The position numbers and the translations under genes were made by a program. The notes beneath the pieces are model-generated. The model was not told the DNA's origin and did no database searches. It saw nothing but the letters and a program-made list of their open reading frames with translations. From JAJRXR01 sp041402005 (lineage in GTDB: Bacteria > Planctomycetota > Phycisphaerae > Phycisphaerales > UBA1924), in assembly GCA_041402005.1 (NCBI GenBank), contig JAWKTB010000003.1, positions 411,589 through 475,588 of the forward strand: a DNA stretch of 64,000 nucleotides. Direction: 5' to 3'. Each line of letters opens with the position of its first letter. The stretch's first letter is position 1. Of this stretch, positions 34,024 to 41,300 are shown in pieces.

Positions 34024-34245
34024 GAAGGTGAGATGGCCAGATGGCAGATGGCAGATCGCAGATGAAAGCGGGGAGGGACGGGTACTGATCTGCCATCTGC
34101 AAATCCGCCATCTGGCGATCTGAATCGTTGGCGCTGGGTTCGGGGGGACCTCGCGTGCCCGGGGCGTCGGGAGATCGGCGCCTCGGGTTTGGGAGAGGCG
34201 CGAAGTCGCGAATGGCGAATCGCGAAGTCGGGATTGGGGGGAGTG
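34024..34245 (+). other. intergenic region with imperfect inverted short-period repeats
   Basis: 222-bp gap after the capsid gene. AGATGGC-based repeats at 34030-34064 are mirrored by GATCTGCCATCTG-type sequence at 34087-34122 (opposite strand sense), then GCGAAGTCGCGAATGGCGAA-like repeats at 34194-34232. The first pair could form a long hairpin of roughly 30 bp. No gene recognised; GGGGGGAG before 34246 is the ribosome-binding site. Confidence 0.6.
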
Positions 34246-34887
34246 ATGTTTGCGAGTGATCGGGATCTGCTTGCGCTCGAGCCGGGGATCTTCAGGGAGG
34301 TTCTGTGGCTGGGGCAGCGGCTGGTGAAGGGGGTTGGCTCGATCAGCGGGACGGCGCTGACGATGGCCAGCCAGGACGAGGGGTTCGACGACGCGGGGGT
34401 TGGCGAGGGGCACGTCGTCGTGGTCGACGGGGTGGCGCTCGAGGTGATCTCGCGTGAGTCGGCGACGGAGTTGACGGTCTCGCGCCTGCGCGAGAGCGTC
34501 ACGGGTGATCCCGTCGGCGCGGGGACGATCGCGGACAAGGTGGTGGAGGTGTCCAGCTTTACGCCGCAGATCTCGATCGTGCATGGGCAGGTGCTGCGGA
34601 TGCTCGGGCTGCGGGCGTCCGGGGAGAGCGGGGACGCGCCGAGCGAGGACGACGTGACGAACCCGTCGCGGCTGGCGCTGGTCGAGGCGCTGGGGGCGGC
34701 GCATCTGGTGTACGCGGGGGCGGCGGCGGCGGGGGGGAGCGCGGGGGACCTGGCGCACAAGGCGGCGCTCTACCGCGAGCGGTTCGCGGGCGAGCGCCAG
34801 CGGGCGGCGGCCGTGCTTGATCTGGATGGGGACGGCGAGGCGGACGCGACCAGGCGGATGAACGTGATTCAGTTCGTGCGGGCGTGA
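34246..34887 (+). CDS. phage-like structural protein (head completion type)
   Basis: 213 residues from ATG 34246. Segment FREVLWLGQRLVKGVGSISGTALTMASQDEGFDDAGVGEGHVVVVDGVALEVISRE is beta-rich with a hydrophobic core; C-terminal portion is helical. Residue pattern DLDGDGEADATRR near the end resembles a calcium-binding loop. Similar-sized genes occupy the head-completion position directly after capsid genes in tailed phages, but I cannot name the family. Assigned from position only. Confidence 0.55.
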   Translation: MFASDRDLLALEPGIFREVLWLGQRLVKGVGSISGTALTMASQDEGFDDAGVGEGHVVVVDGVALEVISRESATELTVSRLRESVTGDPVGAGTIADKVVEVSSFTPQISIVHGQVLRMLGLRASGESGDAPSEDDVTNPSRLALVEALGAAHLVYAGAAAAGGSAGDLAHKAALYRERFAGERQRAAAVLDLDGDGEADATRRMNVIQFVRA

Positions 34888-34912
34888 GAGATCGGGAGGG
34901 GGAGGAGGCTTG

Positions 34913-34954
34913 GGAGCCCCTCACCCCGCCCCTCTCCCCAGAGGGGAGAGGGAG
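34913..34954 (+). repeat. family A palindrome, copy 11
   Basis: Immediately after the head-completion-like gene, followed by a family B copy. Confidence 0.9.
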
Positions 34955-34961
34955 TAACGCC

Positions 34962-34991
34962 GAGCCGGTTGAAAACCGGCTCCACCGGGGG
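34962..34991 (+). repeat. family B repeat, copy 2
   Basis: GAGCCGGTTGAAAACCGGC then TCCACCGG; CCGGTT/AACCGG hairpin. Ends in GGGGGGAGG, which may act as ribosome-binding site for 35002. Confidence 0.88.
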
Positions 34992-35001
34992 GAGGTGACG
35001 G

Positions 35002-35409
35002 ATGCTGGTGCTGAATCCGAGGCAGGTGACGTTCGGGTCGGCGACGTGGGGGAACGTCGCGAGCGTGTCGATCGGGCGGACGAGCAACAAGCTGCTGGCG
35101 GAGTGGTCCGACGAGGGGGCGCACGTCGTGTTGGCGGACGTGCCCGAGCAGCTCGTGACGGTGCGCGTCGTGCAGGAGATGCTGGGCGACGACATGGACA
35201 CGCCCAAGCCGGGCGAGTCGGGGGAGCTGACGTTCACGACGGGCGCCAACTCGTCGGACGCGGCGACGCGGGAGGTGACGATCGCCTCGGCGGTGGTGCG
35301 GACGGTGAGCTACGAGACGAGCACGAGCCGCGGGTCGAGGCGGTACATCGAGTTGATCGCGGTGTCGTCGAACGGGACGACGGACCCGGTGAGCGTGGAC
35401 GACGCGTGA
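35002..35409 (+). CDS. phage-like tail or head-tail protein, unnamed
   Basis: 135 residues from ATG 35002. Beta-rich sequence (LNPRQVTFGSATWGNVASVSIGRTSNKLLAEWSDEGAHVVLADVPEQLVTVRVVQEML) reminiscent of tail-tube or stopper-type proteins; ends in Asp-rich tail. GGAGGT upstream is provided by the family B repeat end. Same order and spacing as the neighbouring island genes. Specific role not determinable. Confidence 0.55.
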   Translation: MLVLNPRQVTFGSATWGNVASVSIGRTSNKLLAEWSDEGAHVVLADVPEQLVTVRVVQEMLGDDMDTPKPGESGELTFTTGANSSDAATREVTIASAVVRTVSYETSTSRGSRRYIELIAVSSNGTTDPVSVDDA

Positions 35410-35429
35410 GTGAGGGATGGGAGGGGTGA

Positions 35430-35472
35430 CAGCCCCTCTCCCCGGCCCTCTCCCCCAAGGGGAGAGGGGGGA
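35430..35472 (+). repeat. family A palindrome, copy 12
   Basis: Variant with CCCCTCTCCCCGGCCCTC, 8 bp before the start of the next gene. Confidence 0.88.
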
Positions 35473-35480
35473 GGAGTGCG

Positions 35481-35873
35481 ATGGCGAGCTCGTTCAAGGG
35501 CGTGAATCTCTTCGGATCGGGGCCGCACCGGTTCGCGATGGCGGGGCAGGGGATGCGGGCGATCTCGCTGGCGGCGGTCGCGGACGATCCGACGGTCGAG
35601 GGGTCGGCGTGGTTCGGGGACCTCGAGCTGGAGGTGCATGTCCGGGGGCGCCTGGTGGCGGCGAGCGAGTCGGCGCTGTGGACGCTGCGCGACGCCATCA
35701 CGGCGCAGGCGGACTCGGACAACACGCCGGTACCTGGGACGCTGATCGATCTGCACGGAAGGACGTGGACGTCGATGTCGCTGTACCGGTACGAGGAGGC
35801 CGGTAGCGTCGATCGAGGGCGGGTGTGGTCGGTGGGGTATCTGTGCCGGTTCAGGCAGTTCATCGGGACGTGA
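35481..35873 (+). CDS. phage-like protein, unnamed (130 residues)
   Basis: ATG 35481 with GGGGGGAGGAG upstream. Contains GSAWFGDLELEVHVRGRLVAASESALWTLRDAITAQAD, a mixed alpha/beta pattern seen in several phage virion-associated proteins, and a C-terminal LYRYEEAGSVDRGRVWSVGYLCRFRQF. No family recognised. Its place between tail-like and holin-like genes and the shared intergenic repeat architecture tie it to the island. Confidence 0.55.
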   Translation: MASSFKGVNLFGSGPHRFAMAGQGMRAISLAAVADDPTVEGSAWFGDLELEVHVRGRLVAASESALWTLRDAITAQADSDNTPVPGTLIDLHGRTWTSMSLYRYEEAGSVDRGRVWSVGYLCRFRQFIGT

Positions 35874-35906
35874 AGCGGAAAGAAGGATGAAGGGGAGGGA
35901 GGGGTT

Positions 35907-35950
35907 GGAGCCCCTCACCCCGCCCCTCTCCCCAGCGGGGAGAGGGAGGA
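35907..35950 (+). repeat. family A palindrome, copy 13
   Basis: Followed within 8 bp by family B copy 3, as at 29250-29325 and 34913-34991. Confidence 0.9.
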
Positions 35951-35957
35951 AGAAGAC

Positions 35958-35987
35958 GGCCGGTTGGAAACCGGCCCCACCGGGGGG
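35958..35987 (+). repeat. family B repeat, copy 3
   Basis: GGCCGGTTGGAAACCGGCCCC then ACCGGGGGG (quoted in two parts); ends in GGGGGGAGG near the GTG start at 36002. Confidence 0.88.
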
Positions 35988-36001
35988 AGGGCGAGGGCGT
36001 C

Positions 36002-36283
36002 GTGGTCGAGGCGGAGGTGGCGGGGGTGTTGGCGCAGTTCGGGGTCGCCGGGCTCATCGGGTGGATGTGGATGACGGAGCGCCGGGCGTCGGCGGCACGG
36101 GAGAAGCAGATCGGCGAGCTGCACGACCGGATCCTGCGCGAGCGGACGGAGCTGGACGTGCTGGTGACGGCGCTGAAGGAGAACACGCGGGCGCTGGGCG
36201 CCCTGGAGGCGGGGCAGCGGGGGCTGGTGGCGCTGCTGGGGCGGGTGTTCGACGGGGCGCGCCCGCCGACGGCGGGGGCGTAG
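36002..36283 (+). CDS. holin-like single-span protein (BhlA-type pattern)
   Basis: 93 residues from GTG 36002. Residues 4-22 (EVAGVLAQFGVAGLIGWMWM) are a membrane helix; a basic segment RRASAAREK and a coiled coil (EKQIGELHDRILRERTELDVLVTALKENTRALGALE) follow. This layout, N-terminal helix plus charged coiled coil in about 90 residues, is that of BhlA/holin-like proteins from phages and bacteriocin loci. Last gene of the island before the host-type lipoprotein; its stop region includes the -10 box for the next gene. Confidence 0.6.
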   Translation: MVEAEVAGVLAQFGVAGLIGWMWMTERRASAAREKQIGELHDRILRERTELDVLVTALKENTRALGALEAGQRGLVALLGRVFDGARPPTAGA

Positions 36284-36286
36284 ACT
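36281..36286 (+). promoter_or_regulatory. leaderless-type -10 box (TAGACT)
   Basis: TAGACT overlaps the stop of the holin-like gene and lies 6 nt before the ATG at 36293. Confidence 0.6.
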
Positions 36287-36292
36287 GGGGTC

Positions 36293-36820
36293 ATGCGCCG
36301 GGGAGTCTTGCTCATCGTGTTCGTGGCGGCCGCGGGGACGCTCGGGGCGTGCGCCCGTCCGGGGTCGATCGTGGACTCGTCGGGAGGGGGCGAAGCTGCG
36401 ACGACGGGCGGGCCCTTCGCGCCCGAGTCGATGCGGATCTACCCGCTGACGCACCTGGAGCGCGGGGAGGACGGCGAGGCGCGGCTCATTCTGCACCTCG
36501 AGATGCGCGACCGCTGGGGGGACACCGTCAAGGGCGTGGGGCGGTTGCAGGTGCAGATGCTGCGTGGGGGCGAACTGGGCGGAGGGGGCGGGTCCGACGA
36601 GCGCGAGTGGGCCGTCGACATGCGCGACCCGGACGTCAACGCGCTGTACTTCGATCCCGCCACCAGGACGTACCGGGTGCAGCTTCGCGATCTGCCCGCT
36701 TGGGCGGAGGCGACGGTGGACGGGGCGGGCCCGGCGGTGCGGCTGCTGGCTGTGTTCACGACGCCCGGCGCGGACGGCTCGACGCGGTATCTGCGCGACG
36801 AGCACACGCTGGGCGGGTGA
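36293..36820 (+). CDS. lipoprotein of unknown function
   Basis: 175 residues. Signal peptide II: RRGVLLIVFVAAAGTLGAC with lipobox LGAC (Cys20). The mature part starts with a Ser/Gly-rich linker and then a beta-sandwich-like domain (ESMRIYPLTHLERGEDGEARLILHLEMRDRWGDTVKGVGRLQVQM). The start coincides with a leaderless-type promoter at the end of the island, so expression is likely separate from the phage genes. Attached to the periplasmic face or outer membrane. Confidence 0.85.
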   Translation: MRRGVLLIVFVAAAGTLGACARPGSIVDSSGGGEAATTGGPFAPESMRIYPLTHLERGEDGEARLILHLEMRDRWGDTVKGVGRLQVQMLRGGELGGGGGSDEREWAVDMRDPDVNALYFDPATRTYRVQLRDLPAWAEATVDGAGPAVRLLAVFTTPGADGSTRYLRDEHTLGG

Positions 36821-36837
36821 GCGACGCGGCGTGAAGA

Positions 36838-36857
36838 CCGCGAGCTCATGCTCGCGG
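36838..36857. terminator. hairpin between convergent genes
   Basis: CCGCGAGC, loop TCAT, GCTCGCGG without a clear T-run; lies between the stops at 36820 and 36878. Confidence 0.4.
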
Positions 36858-36877
36858 CTTGGCATGAGGCGCTGGTT

Positions 36878-38236
36878 TCAGTCGTCGCCCTTGATGGCGC
36901 CCATCTGCTCGTACTTGTCGCGGTACTTGTCGCGGAGCTTGGTCTGCTTGTTGGACAGGTCGATCTCGCGTCCCTCGATCCAGGCGCGCTTGACGACGCT
37001 GGTGGTCTCGAGGATGTCGCCATCGGTCAGGATGAGGGTGGCGAGCTTGTCTTTCTCGATGGAGCCGATCTTGTCGGCGACGCCGAGGATCTGGGCGGGC
37101 CAGAGGGTGATGGAGGCGAGGGCGTCGGCGGGGGAGAGGCCGAAGGCGACGGTGCGTCCAGCCTCGTCGGGCAGGGTGCGGATGTGCCCGGTCTCGTCGG
37201 CGCTCGAGAGGCACCAGCGGACGCCGGACTCACTGAGGCGCTCGGGGAGGGTGTACGAGTCGTCGTAGGGGGAATCGTCGCGCTTGGGCATGCGGTTGAT
37301 GCCGTTGACGATGACGGGGACGTCGTGGGTCTTGAGGAGGTCGGCGGCGAGGGGGGCGTCGCGTCCGCCGACGATGATCGGCTTGAGGCCACGCCCGACG
37401 GCCCAGGCGACGGCGGAGGTGATCTGGTCGATGTCGTCGGCGTTGATGAAGACGGGCTCCTGGTTGACGCCGGCGGAGGCGAGGACGGGGCGCATCGCGT
37501 CGTACCGCAGGTCGTGGGGGAGGTCGGGATCGGCGGTGAGGGCGGCGACGTAGGCCTCGGCGCTCGCGAAGAACTCGTCGAGTTGGCGCAGGTCGCGGGC
37601 GATGTTCTCTTCCTGGTCGTCGCCGGCGCCGAAGCGTCCGCCGCCGCCCGGGAAGGCGCGGTCGAAGGGGCGGACGCGTGGGTAGTTGATGACGAGGCCG
37701 AAGGCGTCGTCGAGGGCCATGTCCTCCCAGGTCCAGCCGTCGGCGGTCATGACGGAGGGGCGTCCCGGGACGCGTCCGCCCGTGGGGAAGGAGCCGAAGG
37801 TGAGGACGCCGTTGGTGCGGGCGACGGGGATGAGGGTGGAGTCCGGGTTGACGCTGACGGCGGCGCGGACCTCGGGGGTGAACTGGCCGACCTCGTTGTA
37901 GTCGTCCATGGCGCGGACGGCGGAGATCTCGGTCAGGCCAAGCTGGGACTCGGCGCAGACGAGGCCCGGGTAGAGGTGCATCCCCTCGGCGTCGATGACC
38001 TCGGTGTCGGCGGTGAGGCGGACGCGCTGCATGATCTCGCGGTCGGCGATGATGGCGATCTTGCCGTCGGCGAAGGAGACGACCGCGTCGTCGAGCGTGT
38101 CGCCCGAGACGGTGTGGACGGTGGCGCCGACGATGAAGATGGGGTGGTCCTGGGGCGGCGCCTTGTGCGTGAGGTCCTGCGCCGGGGCGAGGGTCGCGAG
38201 GGCGGCGAGCGTGGCGGTGATGAGTGTGGTTCGCAT
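36878..38236 (-). CDS. exported amidohydrolase-family protein, metal site degenerate
   Basis: 452 residues. Signal peptide 1-19 (TLITATLAALATLAPAQ). Amidohydrolase layout: beta-sandwich start, then GMHLYPGLVCAESQLGLTEIS where the metal-binding HxH is replaced by C-x-E, then the TIM-barrel segments with LSPADALASITLWPAQILGVADKIGSIEKDKLATLIL near the end (the usual amidohydrolase C-terminal motif). Without the HxH the enzyme is probably inactive or acts differently. Paralogue of the larger neighbour at 38320, separated by a gap holding a family A repeat, and both in the same direction. Confidence 0.85.
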   Translation of the reverse strand: MRTTLITATLAALATLAPAQDLTHKAPPQDHPIFIVGATVHTVSGDTLDDAVVSFADGKIAIIADREIMQRVRLTADTEVIDAEGMHLYPGLVCAESQLGLTEISAVRAMDDYNEVGQFTPEVRAAVSVNPDSTLIPVARTNGVLTFGSFPTGGRVPGRPSVMTADGWTWEDMALDDAFGLVINYPRVRPFDRAFPGGGGRFGAGDDQEENIARDLRQLDEFFASAEAYVAALTADPDLPHDLRYDAMRPVLASAGVNQEPVFINADDIDQITSAVAWAVGRGLKPIIVGGRDAPLAADLLKTHDVPVIVNGINRMPKRDDSPYDDSYTLPERLSESGVRWCLSSADETGHIRTLPDEAGRTVAFGLSPADALASITLWPAQILGVADKIGSIEKDKLATLILTDGDILETTSVVKRAWIEGREIDLSNKQTKLRDKYRDKYEQMGAIKGDD

Positions 38237-38273
38237 GGTGTGGGCTTTCGTCTCGGGAGGGTGAGGAGGAGAG

Positions 38274-38316
38274 GGGACCCCTCACCCCGGCCCTCTCCCC
38301 AGCGGGGAAAGGGAGG
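38274..38316 (+). repeat. family A palindrome, copy 14
   Basis: Between two minus-strand genes; again oriented CCCCTCACCC on plus. Confidence 0.9.
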
Positions 38317-38319
38317 AAA

Positions 38320-41300
38320 TCAGTCGTTCATCTCCAGCTTCTCGAAGTAGATGGTGGGGATCAGGGTGTTGCACCCGCACTCGCCCTGCTGCGGGTGGGC
38401 GGCGTGCTCGAGGGCGTCCTGGATGTAGCCGGCCAGGAGCGTGTGACGGGGCGGGGAGTCGACCATGTTGCGCCCGCGGCGCCCGGTGGGACGCTCGTCG
38501 CCCTTGTCCTTGTCGGCGCTCGGCATGTCGTCGGCGAGGAGCTTGGCGACGAGGCGCTCGCGCTCGCTGGCGATGTGACGGCGGGCGGCCTTGTCCTCGT
38601 CGAGCGAGAAGTAGAGGCGTCCGTCGATCCAGACGCTGGCCGCCTTGGCTGTCGTCGAGAGGGGCGGGGCGTTCCAGAGGACCAGGTCCGCGTCCTTGCC
38701 GACCTCGATGGAGCCGACGCGATCGTCGATGGCGAGCTGGATCGCGGGGTTGATGGTGACGAAGCGGAGGGCTTGCTCGGGGGTGATCTTGCCGCCCGAG
38801 TACTTGACGGCCTTGGCGGCCTCGAGGTTCAGGCGTCGGGCGAGGTCGTCGTCGTCGGAGTTGTAGCTGGTCAGCACGCCGACCTCGGTCTCGAGAGGGC
38901 CGGCGTAGGGGATGGCGTCCTGGACCTCGACCTTGTAGGCCCACCAGTCGGCGAAGATGGAGGCGCCGATCGCGTCCTTCTTGACGACGTCGGCGACCTT
39001 GTAGACCTCGAGGCCGTGCTGGAAGGTGCCGATCTTGAAGCCGAAGTCCTCGGCGACGCGGCAGAGCATGAGGATCTCGTCCTGGCGGTAGGAGTGACAG
39101 TGGATGAGGCGTTCGCCCTTGAGGATCTGGGCGAGGGCCTCGAGCTCGAGGTCACGCCGGGGAGGAAGAAGCGACGGAGCGACGGAGCGACGAAGCGACA
39201 CAGGGGTCATGACGCCGTCGTCTTGCGCTCCAGCGATCGAATCAGCGCTTGAAGGACTCGGTCGGTCTCCGCGATCAGCTCCTCGGTCGGCTGGTGGCGC
39301 GGCATCAGTGACATCGAGACCGCCAGCTCGTACTGAGTCGAGAGCTCCATCAGAGAGCCCCGAGCGATCCTGAGCATGCGGAGATAGTCCGGCCTCGTCT
39401 GACGACCGTGTCCCTCGGCGATGTTCGACGGCACTGACACGCCCGCCCGGCGCATCTGCGAGGTCAGCCCGTAACGTTCCGACTCCGGCAACTCGGATGT
39501 GGCCAGATAGATCGATCTGGCCAGCTCCATTCCTTTCTGCCATGCGATCAGGTCGCGGAATGTTCTCACCCTCGCCATTGAACCCCCCCTTCGTCGCTGC
39601 GTCTCTCTGTCGCTTCGTCGCTCCGTCCCCGTTCTGCTTCTCCCATGCGTCCCAGCGCTCCATGTACTCCTTGGCGGCCTGGAAGCGGTCGCGGATGAGG
39701 GTCTCGACGCCCATGCGGGTTTGCGGGTAGCGGGTGGTGGCGTTGTCGCCCCAGTTGGACTGCTTGACGTTCTCGCCGAGGGCGAACTTGATGCCGGGCT
39801 TGGCGCCCTCGAAGAACATCTCGTCGGGGGTCTGGGCGCCCCAGCGGAGTTTGACGACCTGGTTCTTGCCGCCGATGGGGTTGGCCGAGCCGTGGAGGAG
39901 GTTGGCGGCGGTGACGCCGCCGGCGAGTTCGCGGTAGAAGCCGATGAAGCCGGGGTCGAGGGCGTCGCCGATCCAGCACTCGCTGGTGACGGCCTGTCCC
40001 GACTCGTTGACGCCGAAGCGGAAGAGACCGGTGTGCGAGTGGCAGTCGATGATGCCGGGTGTGAGGTGCATGCCGGTGGCGTCGACGCGGACGATGTTGG
40101 CGTCGCCCGGGAAGCGGAGGTCCTTGTTGGGCCCGACGTAGTCGATCTTGCCTTTCTTGACGACGACGAGGGTGCCGTTCTGATAGTCGGCGGGCTTGAG
40201 GACGCCGTCGGCGGCGCTGGTCCAGACGGTGGCGCCGGTGATGACGAGGTAGTCGGGCTGCTCGGGCTTGCCTTTGAGGGCGTAGGGCCCGAAGGGGTAG
40301 CCGGGCAGGTCGGGGACATCGGGGGCCTTGGTCTCGTCGGCCTTGCGCGTTCCGATCCAGGCGAAGGCGTTGCCGTCGGGGTTGGTGCCCTTGCCGACGA
40401 TCTCGTCGTCGGCGAGGACGCCGGTGACGGAGTGGGCGCCGGCCTCGTCCTCGAAGAGGAAGGCGATGCGGTCGCCCGAGATGGAGACGTCGCGGGCCTC
40501 GCCCTTGGTGTCGCCCTTCTTGGTGGAGATCGTGTCACCCTTGACGGAGAACTCGATGGAGGGCGTGTCGCCGATCTTGAGGGTCCAGTCGCCCTCGAAG
40601 GCGGAGGTCTCGGGCTCGGGCTCGCTGGCGGCGCGGGTGGCGCGCCACTGGGCGGGGGCGCCGGCGGGGCGCATCATCGCGCCGCTGAGCGCGCCGTCCG
40701 AGAGGACACCCGAGAAGATGATGGGGGACTCGCCCGCGAGCGCGTCGAGCTTGACGCTGAAGCTGATGGAGTCTTCGTCGGCGGAGACGGCGCCGGCCTC
40801 GTGCTCGGTCGTTCCGCCCACGCCGTCGTCGGTGAGCACCTTGACCGAGGCCTTGCCCTTCTTGTCGGTGACGACGAGCTTGGCGTGCAGGGCGTTGTCG
40901 ATGACGAGGTCCCACGTGCCGGCGAGGTTGTCGCCCTCGGGCTCGTTGACGAGTTGGCGCTGCCCGTCGACCCAGACGTCGAGGATCTTGGTGTCCTTGT
41001 CGAAGAGGTCGCCGTCGGTGACGACGAGGGAGGCGACCTTGCCGGAGGCGATGGTGCCGAGCGTGTTGGAGACGCCGAGGGCGGCGGCGGGGTTGGTGGT
41101 CAGGGCGGCCAGGGCGTCGCGCTCGCTCAGGCCGTACTCGATCGCCTTACGCAGGTTGTCAGAAAACTTCTGGCCCCGGGGGAGCTTGCTGGTGGTGAGG
41201 CAGACGGTGGCGCCCGCGTCGACGAGGCGTCGGGTGTTGGTCGGCGCCTGCTCCCAGGCCATCAGGCGGTCGAGGTCGATTGAGTCCATCTTGCCGATCG

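Noticed and set aside
32137..34758. An 873-residue open reading frame on the minus strand across the capsid island
   Set aside because: It is a GC-driven antisense shadow: Arg/Pro/His-rich, no domains, while the plus-strand frames encode recognisable portal, scaffold-like and capsid proteins.
30257..36292. Intact prophage
   Set aside because: No integrase, terminase, tape measure, endolysin or attachment-site repeats were recognisable at either boundary.
4897..38316. Family A hairpins as transcription terminators
   Set aside because: They lack T-runs, lie upstream of starts and inside three CDSs, and all have the same orientation regardless of gene direction.
39207..39578. Diversity-generating retroelement (Avd-like gene)
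   Set aside because: The protein belongs to a fold family related to Avd, but no reverse transcriptase, template or variable repeat is visible nearby.
39207..40538. Longer reading of the four-helix-bundle gene (443 residues)
   Set aside because: Only the last 123 residues match the IVS-protein family; the upstream part is the wrong frame of the amidohydrolase.
39721..41283. A 520-residue plus-strand open frame opposite the amidohydrolase
   Set aside because: Gly/Val/Asp/Glu-rich low-complexity translation typical of antisense frames at 70% GC; the minus frame has signal peptide and amidohydrolase motifs.
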